Shown here one piece after another: positions 1-14,228 of a DNA stretch of 64,000 bases. Below the pieces are notes generated by a model, which saw nothing but the letters and a program-made list of their open reading frames with translations, was not told the DNA's origin and made no database searches. The stretch's first letter is position 1. Every line of letters starts with the position of its first letter. The stretch spans positions 18,935,025-18,999,024 of the forward strand of contig NC_060108.1 in the NCBI RefSeq assembly GCF_021155765.1, read 5' to 3'. Source of the stretch: Diprion similis (Eukaryota > Arthropoda > Insecta > Hymenoptera > Diprionidae). Both the position numbers and the translations under genes were made by a program.

Positions 1-29
1 TCGTAAAATATTCATCCATTTATTCTCAC

Positions 30-3000
30 CTTTCTTCTGTGTCTTCTGTTTCTAGTACAAGCTCTTGACCTCCGGGTGGTAAAGCGGGAAATAATAAAGT
101 AACCACGTAGTAGATCCTCGAGGTAATGCTATGTAACTCAGCAACTGCATGACTTAGCAATAAAGGATGTACTCTAACGCCTCCGTAAGTAGCTGTGTAT
201 GCTGCTGCCACTTCAGTCAATAATGTACCAAGAGGATGATGTAAACTTTCAAATGCTTTTATCAAATAATCATGCACTTCGTCGTAGGTTTTCAGAGTCA
301 GACTATCCCATCCAAATTGCGGTATTTTCTCCAACTGATTGATATTACTGCGGTCTTTGTGCCTGCAACTAGTGCTACTACTGTTCAAGTCTCTCGCAAT
401 GTCCTTTCTTCGTTGTATAGTATCTTGATGTGAATTTGTTATAACAACTGCAACATTCTGCCAAACTCTTTGAGTTTCTCCAATCTTAGTGGCTGTAGAG
501 TTATTCTTGGAGCCTGGTTCAGAAACCCCAAGTTGTTGGTAACATTGCCTAAATATTGCTTTCCACTTTTGATCTGGTGGTACGCACAGTTTGCCAAAAG
601 ATCTGAAATTCATTTTACAGGTACTGATATAATCATACACTAGCAGTGGCAACGAAAATGTGTGAAAACAGTTTTTTGCAGGTTGTAACAAGTAAGGGAA
701 CTACTACATACGTTGGTTTGGCATTTACATGGGAGCTGCAATTGGCGACATTCATGTGCAACGTAGCTGTGATTTTTACACCTTCGTTCCAAGCCCCATT
801 CATGTTGCCTTCTATTCTATCACCGCTACTAAAAGTTAGTGTGCCTTTGCCACTGAAAACACCAGCAGATCTAAATTCTCCTTCGTAATGAGTGCCATCT
901 TCAAATATCATCACGCCGTGACCCTGGAAATATTGCACAATATAATCATCGTTGTTTCGAATTTTATTTGAAGACGAATGAAGTTGATATACTCATTACT
1001 AACTGTCAAAATATCTTGCATGAATACTCCTTCATAATAAATCCCGTCCAATGTCACGATCAAGCCACATCCATGTTTCATATTGTTATTCCAAAACCCT
1101 AGATACTTTTCACCTGGATTAAATTTATATATTATTAAACTAAATGTGCAATCTGTGTATACACTAAAAAGACTTACAATGTAAATTGTACCAATACTTT
1201 CAGGCAATAATTCATACCAGTTGTAATATCATCCATAACGCCATATCCCTGTTTCAAGCCAGCAATCCATTCACCGATGTATATAGATGCAACGGATGCC
1301 ATGAAATGGCCCTCTTTTTTTATACCGTGTCCATGCGGTAAGCTATCCTTGAAGTATCCCTCATAAATATCTCCATTAATATACCTATAAAACAGTTGAC
1401 CAATACTTTGTAAACTTTAGGTTTAATTGGAAGCTTGAACATTTGGATGTGGAAATCATTGGCATCATTTTCTCTCTAGACGTCAATCAAACAAACATAC
1501 TTCATTGTACCATAACCATTTTGTTGGCCGTCTTTCCATTGTCCTTCATATATTCCTTGGGTAGGTATTTCCATTTTCCCAGTACCATGCATAATTCCTC
1601 GATGAAAGTGTCCTACATACATCCGTCCATCACTCCACTCTAACTTTCCAGTTCCATGGGGTTTGCCATTCAACCAACGACCTGAGTAAAGTACCAGTTC
1701 GCAAAATAATCGTAAGCTTTTATAAATCAACATGCTTAATATTTAAAGTTCCCACAATTTATTCAGCTATGAACGAATGTTTTGAAATTATTGAACACTT
1801 ATATGGTTTAAATTCAGAATACTTGGAAACGGACCGGTATACTTGGCATCTTTGTAAAGACTGTGCTTTGTGAATGAAAATGAGCTTGATCGGACTAAGG
1901 GTGGAACATGTCCCACCACTCGTAGAAGGCTGCGTTTTATTGCAGTTTGTAAAGCCTGAAGCCATTCTGTACGTTCGGCAGGTGTTGGTGTATACAATAC
2001 TAGACTATCTTCCGGTGTTGTTACAGATAGTGCATTCTGAAATACCATCAAATTTATTATTATTAATAATAGTAAAAATCATACGAGTCCTTTAATTTTT
2101 TTAAATCTTAAGATGGGAAAGCAGTTTTCAACATAACAAGTTTATTAGGTTTGAGTAATATGTTCACATGAACTTGTTCGCATGCAATTTGACTTTGAAA
2201 GGAAATCAAGAATTAAAGAAGTTACTAACTACGGACTGACTATTCACAGAAATTTGCATACCTACCGATACAAATCCTTTTCTCGTCAACTTTTTCCATG
2301 CAACATGCTTCTCCCAACAGAATAAAAAAAAAGTGTATATTATGTTAATCCATACTAGAAACATGCAATAGCTGTACAATTTCGATGAGACCTTCAGAAC
2401 ATCACGGTATAGTTGAGAAAAATATGAGAATATAGTGCCATGAAAAATTACAACAAAATCATCTGTCATCACGAGAACATCTACAAAGGATCTGTCGTCC
2501 AATTTGCAATTACGATAGTTGTATAATAATTGAATCTGTGTCAGGTTTGAAGAATTTTGAAATCCTTTTATATACTACCCACAAAATTAATTTCACACCT
2601 ATGATAAAACTTCAATTACCAGAATTATTGTGGACTCACCTCAATTTGGATAATCGAAGTACTTTGATAATGCAACCTAATTAATGAAACACGTTTTCCA
2701 GTTACGACGAAAATTGATGCACATGCACGTCAAGATATCCCTGGATAATGTAGACTACCAGTTAACGTATCACGGATAACACAGGTTTATACCACTCTGA
2801 GACAAGGTCGAATAAACGCAAACACAAAGATAATCAAGGCTCTAGTGTGAATCATTTGGATGACGAACAACGATTTTCTATTTCATTCTCTACCTGGACT
2901 GTATCAGTATCCTGTAGAGGTTCCACCCATAGTGTAGGCAACGGATGAACAGTGTGTGATGTTCCATTGACATGGATCAATATATCGGTCAACAGTACGA

Positions 3001-5974
3001 ACCAGTGGGTAGAAAATCTTCCGCAATTTAATACCGATATTGGATGACTTCTAGATTCTCTGATTAATCTTCTATCTGGAGATCTCAACAGTTCAACTAA
3101 TTTACCCGAGCTTTCCCAAAACTGTTTAGTAGTCTCAGCTTCTTTTAGCCGCCTTTCTTGCTCATCACATATTTGCTCCCATTTACCAAGTGCTTCTTGG
3201 AGCCTTTCTATTCCTAGTTTAGGTCCGTTGATCCTTATTAGACTGTGTACCATTGCTTTATACCTGTTCATTATAAATAAATCTGATATCGTTTTCTTTC
3301 AAATTTTTAGATAACTAATGGTAAAGTGAAATATCGTTAATAGTAACAATTGAATTGTTATCAAAAACAACAATTAAGCATTTACAGAGATTAAACTCAC
3401 ACTAAAATGAGGAAAGAAAAATTTAAGATTCAAAAATTTCAAATACAAAAGAAAAACAATCTAACTATTGTGTAATAGCTTGAATACCTATTTGCAATAT
3501 ACCTGTTCAGTCTGTTTAAAGGATGTTGTAAAGATAGTGCTATTATTGCTTCGTTGTTAGCTTTTTTTGATTTACTTCCTTTAACTTTGTCCATGAATAA
3601 ACTAGTCAAAATTTGTGGTACGTCGATTATTCTGGCTATGTGTGTAAAACCACCCAAAGATACGACATCACATATTGCATTTAGATAATGTTTGTAAACT
3701 GTTATGTACTCCTCAATGCTTGCAACTATTACAACTTCATAGGCTTCTCCGTTATGGTCATAATAATCCCACAAACTGAGAACGTTCAAAGATGTGAAAC
3801 TAATCAGCTCCGTGTAGCACTGACACAATGTTTCATACACATTGGACTCCTGAGTTGCACCCCCTTTCTTTTGAAATGGTTTTATTAAATTCTGATAAAC
3901 CATTAGCATTTCTTCGAGAAATATTTGTTCATTCGTAAGCTCTGATGAGATATCACAAGCTGGCTGATTTATTATAGTACAACAACTATAAGATCCTGAA
4001 CTTAAGATTTGCTTTGCACTGTATCCTACAGCATCTGGGATTTTTAGTTGTATAATTTCTCCTGTTTTTCCAAGGCTGTAAATATTTAATTGAAAGTCAA
4101 TTTCAGATTATCGATGTAATTTGATGGGTAGGGGAGCAAAGGATTCAAGTGAACATTCACAGTGTTACGTAAATGTCATTAAATTCAGAGATGTTACATA
4201 GGAGAGACCTGCAACATCTAGTAAAGTATAACAAAAAAATTGGTACTGGTAAAAAACATGAATCACAATAATATAATTTGACAAACCTATATTTTCCCAT
4301 CAATTGTAATCCTGAGGAGGTCATAATTAAAGTATGGTTTTCTCCGGCAGCCATATCTCTGACTCTCTCAGGCTGGGACGAAATTGGACCGCAGCTAAAC
4401 AATCTGGGAGAGCTCTGATCCGTCGGTGACTGAGGTGTGACTTGGAATGAATTATTCCTCCCCCAAGCATAGGCTCGTCCATCAAGCGTCAGAGCAAGTA
4501 CATGGTAATTGCCACATACAATTTTTTTGACCCCTAAATTATGAAACTTTTCAATCAAAATTGGTCTTGGCCTCTTAGTGGTATCCCCAGTGCCAAGTTG
4601 TCCATATTGAATGTCGCCCCAAGTCCAAAGTTCGGTAGAAAGCAAACTATTGCCAGCACGGACTAGTGTATTTATTCTTTCGTTCAATCCCTGTTCGGAC
4701 AGTTCACGCTCCGAAGTGCCAGCACTTGATGACCATGGAAACTCTTCACAGCGAAGACTGTTTGCCAAACTAGTAGCTGTGGGCTTAGTATCTCCGGTGA
4801 CGCCATCTTCCAAACCATCCTGACCACTATCTTGCGGCTCATTGTTGTCCGAACTGCCGCTCATGTGTCTGGATAACGTGACGACTTTATCACCAACAGT
4901 TTTTACCCCTTCATAAACAAGACTCGCCATATTTGACACATTTTGTTTTATTATTCTTGTTGGCCTGTCAGCGCATTCGGCTAGCAGTTCCTCACCAGCA
5001 TTTCCATACGAAGACACCCAAGATAATTGCCTGGTTAAGAATTGCCTGGCAGCTTCTGTGTTTATAAAAATCACATTCTTCTTCTCTTCTCGTTGTAGTT
5101 CGATGGGCAAACCATCAGAGACATTCTCACCGTTTGTCAGAGTTTTTGAATGGTCATCGAATCGCTTTTCGTCATCAAGGAGCAAAGCATTGTCGTGATC
5201 TTTGCTAGCCGATGAAGGGGCACTGGTGGAATTTGTAGAGCGATCTTCACTCGATTGTCTCACATGAAGTCCCAATGGACAAGTGTCCGTTGATGGTTGA
5301 CTAACTGGACTTAACATTACGTCACTTACACAGTGGGGACAAGAACTGACAAAGACTTCTTCCTCTAGGTCATTTTCACTATCGGTATCATCTTTCATTG
5401 TCCTTAGAATTTTTCTGACAAGCGCAACATTGAAGTTTGCTCCACATGCTACACTGGATACAATCCGACCATCAAAAAACGTTACCTTCTTAGGTTCAGA
5501 TGTCTTAATGTCAATTTGTGGCTGGTCTCCATTGGCCCAGAGTTGTCCATTTTCGGCAATGAATAACATTGCATTGTCGCTGACTGCAAGCGATTTTACT
5601 TTTACAGATTCATTATCCGCTTTGTAGCCATGACTACAAGATTTAGGCTCTTCTCTCAGAGTGATGGTTTCGACAAGCGTCATATCACTTGGATCTATTC
5701 TAAGGACCTGTCCAGCATCATTGACAATGAACAAATAGTCAGAGTTAGTAGCGATGTCCATGGCGTAGAACTGAACTCTTTTAAATATCAGTAGTGGACA
5801 GGTTTCGGATTCTTGATGTCTGGCAACAATTCCATGGTAGAGATTATTCGTGGTAGTAGAAACGAATACATGATCCTTGACAGTTGCCAATCTGCAGATC
5901 AGACCACTGGGTTGATCACCGAAAGTATATGATATCTTCTCAGGACCTTTCCACAAATACATATACCTCTCCAT
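30..5974 (-). CDS. ALS2: Alsin (ALS2), Rab5/Rac guanine-nucleotide exchange factor, 3' end cut by window edge
   Basis: Nine coding exons on the minus strand are visible: 5974-4287, 4075-3503, 3263-2894, 2036-1835, 1681-1501, 1384-1218, 1113-1004, 923-712, 602-30. All have GT-AG borders and matching phase, giving about 1,358 residues. Domain order is that of alsin. RCC1-like repeats lie at residues ~40-180 and ~430-555, with a [13 protein letters not shown] signature. A DH domain spans ~600-800 and a PH domain ~850-944. Eight MORN repeats (YxGxW/FxxGxxHGxG type) span 945-1167, and a VPS9 domain begins near 1,170. Alsin activates Rab5 on endosomes through VPS9 and acts on Rac. The first ATG follows a plausible acceptor at about 5,998, so a non-coding 5' exon is possible. 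The last visible exon ends in a donor at 29, so the rest of the VPS9 domain lies outside the window. Human alsin is 1,657 residues, which agrees with a missing C-terminus. Confidence 0.96.
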
Positions 5975-7124
5975 TGTTATGTTAGCACTTTGCTGGACTG
6001 TGGCTAACCTCCAACGTGACGTAATATAGGATTAATATCTCGATATTTATTTTTGTCATGATAATGTCCACCATTGTTCGTTTTCCACAGTAATCTGACG
6101 TTTCGCGGGACTTGATTTACTCCGTATCATCATTTGAGATACGACCTTTCACTACGGATAAACACATTCGATGGTGATGTGAATTACTGTGTGAGGAGGA
6201 GGGGAGGGATTGTGACAGGGAATTTTAAGACACGCCTACTTCTCTTCTTTTGTGACCTTTTCAATAAAATCCCGGTGGAAGGATGAGATAGTTCTCTGGA
6301 ATTCGATAATTTTATCTACTTACGCAGATTGCAGGGTCAACGGTAAAGGCTTGTTTTCACCCGACGCAGCCTCACGCAAAGTCTGACATGAGCTTGGCCA
6401 ACCACGACATTCAAAAAAGCTCGAGGTATTTTTCCGCGTAGCTTGAATCAAAGAACTCTTTGGCTTGAATTTCGTACACGTGAAGTTTGGAAAACGGTAA
6501 AAATATTCACAAGAGCTAATGATAATCTACGAGCTATGGTTCAAAAAGAGGAAGAAAAGATGGTTCTCTAAAGTTTATAAACTTTGCAAAGCTTTTTACA
6601 TGGAGGCAAACGTATAAACACTGATGCGAAAAATATTTCACTATCTGGAATGTTGCGCCAAGATTCGTATTCTTCTGGAAATTACGTAGTATAACCTATC
6701 TATAAGTTGAATATCATTTTAAACGGCTCGATCGTTAAATGTTTTCATATAATGCTTTGAATCCTCACAATTTTTCTACAAAAAGCTCATTGTGTTGAAT
6801 AACGTCGCAAAAATGTGTGTATGAAAATCATTTAACCAATGATTTTTTGAAGTGCATTCTTTATGATTTTGTTGCACAGAACAGCACAGGACTAAAAGGA
6901 CTAAAACGACAATTAATATCTTGATTCGTATTGAGATGCTTTGACATCACAGCTAAAATTATCTAAGATGATAGATAGCAATAGATGGTGACTATACGGG
7001 CCCAAGCTTTTTAAAACACGTGTAGCCCATTTGAGGTTATGTTACGCCAGTTGCAACAGAAGGGAGCAGACAGGCCTGCTCAGCTTTTTCTATTAAATTT
7101 GGACTTTATGTGAACATAAATAAA
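5975..7124. promoter_or_regulatory. Shared head-to-head upstream region of ALS2 and NOL10
   Basis: This 1,150-bp gap separates the start codons of ALS2 (minus) and NOL10 (plus), so it should hold both promoters and 5' UTRs. No open frame in it looks coding. I saw no clear TATA box. A CACGTG-like stretch (aacacgtgtag) lies near 7,016-7,026. Transcription start points cannot be placed by eye. Confidence 0.55.
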
Positions 7125-10100
7125 ATGCAGGTCTCAGATCCTAATAATGTGAAAATCTACAACTTGAGTGCGGGAAAATCTCTTCCCGAGGTAAGGCTAT
7201 CGCATTTTCAAGAGATTCATACCATTTTTAAGGTTATGATCCGCTAACTTTCATTAATGTTTTAATATTAAATTCAAACAATCAATTTTTTTTTAGTGGT
7301 TATCAGAGAGAAAGAGAAGAAGTTTACTGAAAAAAAATGCAGGTCAGTTACTTCGAAATATATATTTATCTACATTGTTACAAAGAATATTATCAAATAA
7401 GTCTTTAGAATGGTCGAATCTTTTTGATTAATACAATGGCAAATGGCATTGCAGAGAAAAAAGAAAATTAAATCATTTTATTTTACTGACAGATATCAGA
7501 AGACGCATCGAACTTATTCAGGATTTTGATATGCCTGGAGTTAGTACGTCCGTGAAAGTTTCCAGAGATGGCCAGTACATTTTTGCTACCGGCATATATA
7601 AGCCAAGGGTAAAATGTTTTGACGTCAACAATCTGTCACTCAAATTTGAGCGCTGCTTTGATTCTGAAGTTCTCACATTTGAAATTTTGTCTGACGACTA
7701 CAGTAAGGTGATTATATAGTGAATATCCACTAAGTAAAAGAATCGATAACTCACTCAGATGATTTATAACAACACCAACTTTACATTCTTATAATTTTGC
7801 GTTTCAGTTAGTATTCCTGCACTGCGATAGATATGTTGAATTTCATTCAGCGCAAGGTAAATATTATAGACTTAGGATACCCCGATTTGGAAGAGACATG
7901 CAGTACCATTATCCATCCTGCGATCTATTTGTGGTTGGTGCTAGGTGAGCTATGTTTTATCGTATAGCAATATAAAAAATATTTGTAATTCTTGTGCCAG
8001 TCAATAATGATACGAAATATTTTAGTCTTGGCAGTATAATTGCACACGCTCAACAAGAACATACTTCTCAATGATTGAGTTGATTGCGAATTTTCAAACG
8101 TGTGAAGTAAGCCGGAAAAAAGCTTAGTACATCAACTGTCTGGTTTTTTGAAAGCATAATCAGGTCTGAATCTACAGCTTCATCATATTGTATTGAAACA
8201 AGTTTACTACTAATTATACAGACAGAGATCGCTACATAGATTTCAAGGATTATAAATTTAGAAAAATAACAGAACAATAGACTTCTCATGAGCTGTGATT
8301 TGGCAATTTTAAGTCAAGCTGGATAGAAATTGTCTCAATTTCCAGAAAAGTTACACTCGCGTTGATTGGTATAACTCCATGAATAATTATTATAATAATT
8401 CTAGCAATGAGATCTATCGACTGAACCTAGAGAGGGGACAATTTTTACAATCATTATTTACTGAGGCCTCTGGCATAAACAGATGCACCATAAATCCTAT
8501 CCATCATTCGCTAATGATTGGTACTCAGGAAGGACGAATCGAAGCCTGGGATCCTCGTACGAGAAACAAAGTCGGAACATTAGACTGTGCGTTTCATTGT
8601 GTCACTGAAAATACCCAGTATGTATATGGCAATAAAATTTTCATACTTGCGTACATGAAGTTGATATGACGTAGATATTCTGTTCAATATTGAAGTTATT
8701 GACAACTTTTATACTACTTTTACTATCATTACATTTACCCAGGCACATTTTACTTTACATCATGTATTTTCAGACTTGAAGGATTCCCATCCATTACTGC
8801 CCTCAAGTTTCAGGATGCGCTGACGTTGGGCGTGGGTACCGCTACAGGTCAAGTATTACTCTACGACATTAGATCAAATAAACCATTGTTGGTAAAGGAT
8901 CACATGTATGGATTACCAATCAGAGATATCGAATTTCACAATCAGATGGGTATGATTTACTCTATGGATAGTTCTGTTGTTAAAATTTGGGATAAACAAA
9001 CGGTAAGTTGCTGCATTTGTACTGAAATATTGTCTCATTTTCAATTGTGAAAAATCTATACTGAAAAGCTGCGAAAGAAGGCTGCCAAAATTATTTACTT
9101 CCAATTAGTTCTACTCAATTCTCAGATAGTTCACCTAGGATTGAAGGTCTTAAAATTCTTACACTTAACATGTCTTTCTCGTTAGAATAGAAAACATACA
9201 TGTAGAGTGATACCTAACAGCTGTACTCAATGCATGTCATATTATTTTCCAGGGCAAACTGTACACCTCAATAGAAGCACAGGCTGATTTCAACAATATG
9301 TGTGTTGTTCCGAATACAGGAATGATGTTTATTGCTAATGAAGATACTAAATTACAAACTTATTACATACCAAGCCTAGGACCTGCACCTAGGTGGTGCA
9401 GTTTTCTCGATAATCTTACCGAAGAACTTGAAGAGTCTAACTTTGATACTGTTTATGATGACTATAAATTCGTTACTGAGAAGGAACTGGATGACTTTGG
9501 ACTAGCTCATCTTAAAGGAACTAATTTACTCAGGGCATACATGCATGGATATTTTATGGATGCTAGGCTTTACAGAAAGGCTAGAGACGTAGCTCAGCCA
9601 TTCAACTTTGATGAATATCAGAGGAAGCAGATAAGAAAGAAAATTGAAGAGGAACGTACGAACCGAGTGCAGGTACTAACATTAACACACTTGACATTTT
9701 CAATAATTTTATACCCAAATACCCAAATAAGTACTGTTTCACATTTGGTGGCATCGAATTTTTTCACACAGGTTTCAAAATTGCCATCAGTTAATAAACG
9801 CCTAGCACAGAAATTGCTGGATAATGAATTAGACCCAAAAGCGAAACGGAAAACACCAAATCTTCTCAAAGACAATCGGTTCAAGCCATTATTTGAAGAT
9901 CCAAACTTTGAAGTGGACGAAAATACTGAGGAATTCCGTTTGCTAAATCCTGTAGTATCGCAGCTTGCCAAATCTAGAAGAATAGAATTGAACAAAAAAC
10001 TTGAGGCTCAAGCTCGATTTGACATAGCCAGAGAAGAAGAAAATGCTCTTGAAGGTAATATTTTTTCTGTCTATACTATTTACATTGATGATAACTTCTA

Positions 10101-11364
10101 GACAGGCTACTTTCAACATAAAATGAAATAATTCAAGGTAAACCGAGTTCGGAGGAAAGTTCATCGTCCGATGATGACAGTTCGGATGATGACAAAGGCT
10201 GGGCTAAAGAAGTTCAGAAGCAGCACAAATTAATAAAGAGAGAGACGAGACAAAGAGAGTGGGAAGAAGAAAAAGCGCGAAGAGAAGAGAATCATGAAAT
10301 AGAAGCAGTAGATCCATCAGAGATCAAATCCGCTAAATTTTTCAAACTCAAAGAAGGCGTAGAGTTTACGGGTATCAGGGCCGTCAGACAAAAACAAAAC
10401 AAGTAAGAATCTTCTGTGGATGTCCAAGAGAATTTATTGAATAACTTTCATGGTATCAATGCAGGGGGCAATTTTTCTACCTCTCTATCAACGCAATCTC
10501 AAGCACAAATAGCGATTTGAGGAAACTGAATTTCATGAAAACAATTAAATTATTATTTATATGCGTGTTTGCTTTGGCTCGGTGAGATTGACCACATTGT
10601 TTTGTACAATATATTTTTTTCTTCATTAGAGAAATCACTTGTTATTTTTATTAGTTTATTTAAACTCATTCATTACTGATTCTTCCTAAGTTAATTCTAT
10701 TTACTATTATTCAAATCTACAAATGTGGTTGAAGCCTAGACAACAGAGGAAATCACTTACAATTAGTGCTATTCCCTCCATGTATCGCTTTTACTAATCA
10801 TGGCATCAGAAAGTTTCAGATTTATCTTCAACGTGTAAAATATAATTAATAATATAACATTTTTATATAATATTCAAGTTTTACAATGTAAAAAACACAT
10901 TATGTTTGTAGCAAAGTAGATAATTTATTGATATGAATTATTACACTTAATTACAGAGCAAGCCTTGGCCAAAGATTGCAAGCTGAAGAAGTCAATAATG
11001 TCAGAATGCTTGGTTCGTTGGGAAATAGAGAAATGACATTCAGCACTAAAAAGGTTTGTTGACTAAAATTATCCAGAAGTGAGAAAGTGATGTGTATCAG
11101 AGTTCGAAACCAAGGAAATGCAAGGTTCAGTGTGCAAATCATATTGAATACTATTCGATGTATGGATCAATATGTACGTTGTTTGAAAAGGTGAATATTA
11201 CAAAATAACTTGTATAACATTTGTTACAGCTAAAAAAATCAGGCGGCTATTCAGAAGAGAAAACATTTAAGCATCGTGAAGAGCGTAAGCGACTGTCTCG
11301 TCCAGCCGGGAAAATCGGTAATAAATTGAAGCCGAAATTTTGGAACGGCAAAAGAGTTGTATAG
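7125..11364 (+). CDS. NOL10: Nucleolar protein 10 (yeast Enp2 homologue), ribosome biogenesis WD-repeat protein
   Basis: Eleven exons: 7125-7190, 7297-7342, 7493-7707, 7808-7944, 8405-8617, 8774-9002, 9253-9672, 9772-10054, 10138-10402, 10957-11053, 11230-11364. They read as one 701-residue frame; human NOL10 is 688. The start MQVSDPNNVKIYNLSAGKSL is typical of the family. Next come degenerate WD40 blades (for example VGTATGQVLLYDIRSNKPL), the conserved block RYYRLRIPRFGRDM-like near residue 160, and NUC153-type motifs (LLKDNRFKPLFEDPNFEVD). The C-terminus is charged and acidic/basic, ending FWNGKRVV. The yeast homologue acts in early 40S pre-ribosome (SSU processome) assembly in the nucleolus. 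The exon at 7808 runs through a GTAAAT stretch at 7857; reading it as coding restores the family sequence. Confidence 0.96.
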
Positions 11365-12146
11365 GATCGACAAACGAAAACAAAATGAAAGAAAAAATCT
11401 TTTATACTTACTTGTAAATAATAATAGCATAAAACTGATTCGTTGTTCCCTGATCATCTTCACAGTCTAAGAGTCATTTCCTTCACAATTGTATCGTGCT
11501 ACAATTCTACCATACAAAGAAATAATAATTACTATCACTCACAAACAAATTATATCAACGCTTGATTATACTGTATCACGACTCTCAGAGGTGAAACAAG
11601 TCATCAGAAAATACTCTTATATGTGTAGTAAATTATCGTGCTAGGCCGTATTTGATACTATAGGAATATTTCCATATACACGTATGTTTCAAAGTCTAGA
11701 GCTATATGCCGCTCTGCTGGTAGAGGGATGCCTTTGGTAAGTCCATGGGTAAGTCATACACTTGTTTGTTTACATTCTCATATGGCACCAGTCTCTCATA
11801 CAATACTGTACTTGATATATACTTAGTATTGCATATGTCAATTAATACGTCATTACAATAACGTAAAATGTACAACAATTGAAAATTCAACTTTATTCTT
11901 ATCTTAATTTTTTTTTTCTCACTCTTCAAGCTATCCTAACTTTAAACTTAGTTGTCATGTGTTCTTGGTGCTTCATAAAAATTTTGAAATTGTGTTAATG
12001 TCGAAAATGAAAAAGCATCACTGTGTTTTAGTTTAGAAGTTCAGATCTGAATTGACATAGATTGTGCATTACCTGTATAACATTCTTATATTAGTATTCT
12101 AACTACCCTTATATCACGTTTTTAGAATAGCTAAAGTAAGGAGGAT
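11365..12146. other. Intergenic: NOL10 3' UTR and upstream region of the receptor-like gene
   Basis: About 780 bp of AT-rich sequence contains no coding-like frame. It should hold the NOL10 3' UTR and the promoter of the next plus-strand gene. The candidate start at 12,147 has stop codons shortly upstream in frame. Confidence 0.6.
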
Positions 12147-14228
12147 ATGATGCTTTGCTGGCTGCAGTCTAGACAAAGCTCAGACAGAGCAGTGAGTTCA
12201 AAAAACCAGTGCCCTGGTCCGAATGAGAACAATGGAGACCCATTGCGTACGTCGACACCATCGATTCTATCAGAATTAGAAAGTGCCGAAGTAAGATTAC
12301 TTGCTTTACTGATAAAAAGCCGGAGCTAAAAGTTCATACTTAACTTCAGTCACCGCTATGTGTCCATTGCTATATTATTCCATCAGTTGCTGCAGAGTAT
12401 ATCCACCATATTAATAATTTACTCTTCTCTTTGTCCTTGTAAATAGGTTGGAGAAATTACAGAAACACCAGATTATGAAAATCTCAGCATTTCAGCTGTC
12501 CTACATTATTGCAAATGCAAAATATTACGTCCCTATTTAAGACTGCTCGGTGTAATGGGATTGAGACCAACAAGTGGAGATGATACAGAGAGCTCGTCTT
12601 GTTATTCAATTTTTGCCAATTTACACACCTGTCAAGTTATTATATTTATGTGCATTGGATATGTTCTTCAGTATATGGCTTGTTTTAGGTAAATTTTCTG
12701 ATTCATATAGTGATTCTGGAGAACGCATTTATTGACTTTGCTAGTTGTTTGAATTACTTCACACATTTTCTTTTTGTCTCTATCAGGCGCGATCGTGGGT
12801 TTTGCTATACATTGATGCGAATTGATTATGAGCTAGTATCGAATGCTACCAAGGAGTTACAGTACGAAAGAATATGTTACGGAAATATAGCATTCAGCTA
12901 CGCGATACCAAGTATTCTTCATCTCAGTGCATATTTGTATGCAGTTTATTTATTTAGAATACGGGAGAACGAGCAGCTTCAAAACTTGATGGAAAGAACT
13001 TTTCTCATGTCTTCAAACCCATCAGATCGTGGGAGTCAGAGGAGATTAGTTAGAATACTCTGGTTGTTCATTGTGCTGAGCATTGTATGGATGATCATAG
13101 CTCTGATCACTGTGAACATAATGATGGCGAAAGGAATCATTGTATTTCAATGGCTTGAGTCTAGGTAAAGAAACGAACCCAACAAGAGTGTTACACGTAG
13201 GAAAATCTCCAGAGGAATCAAGTTTTCATTTTTTGATCAAATTTTTTTTTCACAAAATTACATATTCTTGCAGTCCGGACCAGTTGAAGACTGTTTTAAA
13301 ATTTGTACTGATCATTTGTACCCTATGGCACGATATGGTTCAAGGAACGATTATAACAAGTTATTGCTTGCAAGGACAACTATTAACATCACATCTATAC
13401 TTTCTACGAGCCAAGTTGCTCCAACATATATTGGCTCCGTTAGATTGGATGAAGGTATCTATGAATAAATTTGTGTAATACATGCACGAAGCTAAATTGA
13501 CAGTATTTAAGAATACCCTATGAATGAAGTATTACAAAATTGTAGCCATTATTTTATTCTTCCTTTTATAAACATAATTTATGTAGATAGTACTTTATGA
13601 TGGCTTTGTTTAAATACTGTTATTAAATTGTTGTTATAGGAGATTAGTGAGTTTAAAAAATTATTGAAATATTTCAACGATGATTTTGGTCCGACAGTAT
13701 GCATATATACTGTGGTAAATTTTTCGTGGGCTGCAGCTGGTATTTTGTGGCTACTGAAATACGATAATATAGATGTACAAACCAGTCCAATTATTTACAT
13801 TAGTATTATAAACGTGTCTTTGTGGGTCGTAATATCATTAGCCCCTTTCATACAGGTTCGTAACAGCTTACACCTATAATACCTAATCCATTTAATTTTC
13901 GGAACATTACAATCAGGGAAAGTACCCTTATAACACTACTGAACAGTTATGATATTTTCATTCTCTATTACTTATTTAGGCAGCACGATTAACTTCAGCA
14001 TGTTCAACTATTCAAGGAATTGGGCATGAAATTCGTGTACGTCCATTCGTGTATCAGGACACACCAGGATCGGATTTGGACACGATTCTACTATATGCAT
14101 CTTCATTAAATATGTGCGCTAGATTATTCACAGTACCTATAACTGGCAGGTATTTGTGTTTGGTATTAACTGTTGGGAGTATTGTTATCTTGACCCTAGG
14201 GCAGTGCCATTTTTTATCCAGCTTATAA
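12147..14228 (+). CDS. Seven-transmembrane gustatory-receptor-like protein (possible GrlHz family)
   Basis: Six exons (12147-12290, 12447-12688, 12787-13164, 13274-13454, 13640-13855, 13980-14228) join in phase to give 469 residues. A soluble ~105-residue N-terminus is followed by seven hydrophobic segments near residues 108-128, 163-185, 218-240, 260-285, 332-352, 366-386 and 443-465. The tail after TM7 is very short. TM7 reads YLCLVLTVGSIVILTLGQCH; a glutamine at this place recalls the hhhhhQF signature of insect gustatory receptors. Long N-terminus, seven segments and a tiny C-terminal tail fit the GR/OR superfamily. The sequence looks more like the conserved gustatory-receptor-like (GrlHz) proteins than a tuned taste receptor. 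That family call is inference. An unrelated multi-pass membrane protein remains possible. No ligand or role can be read from the sequence. Confidence 0.72.

Noticed and set aside
2206-2502. 98-codon minus-strand open frame inside the 857-bp ALS2 intron
   Set aside because: Alsin's PH domain reads through directly from the exon ending at 2,894 to that starting at 2,036 in phase, so no exon is needed here, and the frame is poor in protein-like composition.
8068-8289. 73-codon minus-strand frame in a NOL10 intron
   Set aside because: Hydrophobic, AT-driven composition, no splice or promoter support.
10086-10096. C-box-like tgatgata in a short NOL10 intron
   Set aside because: No D box or terminal stem, so a box C/D snoRNA is not supported.
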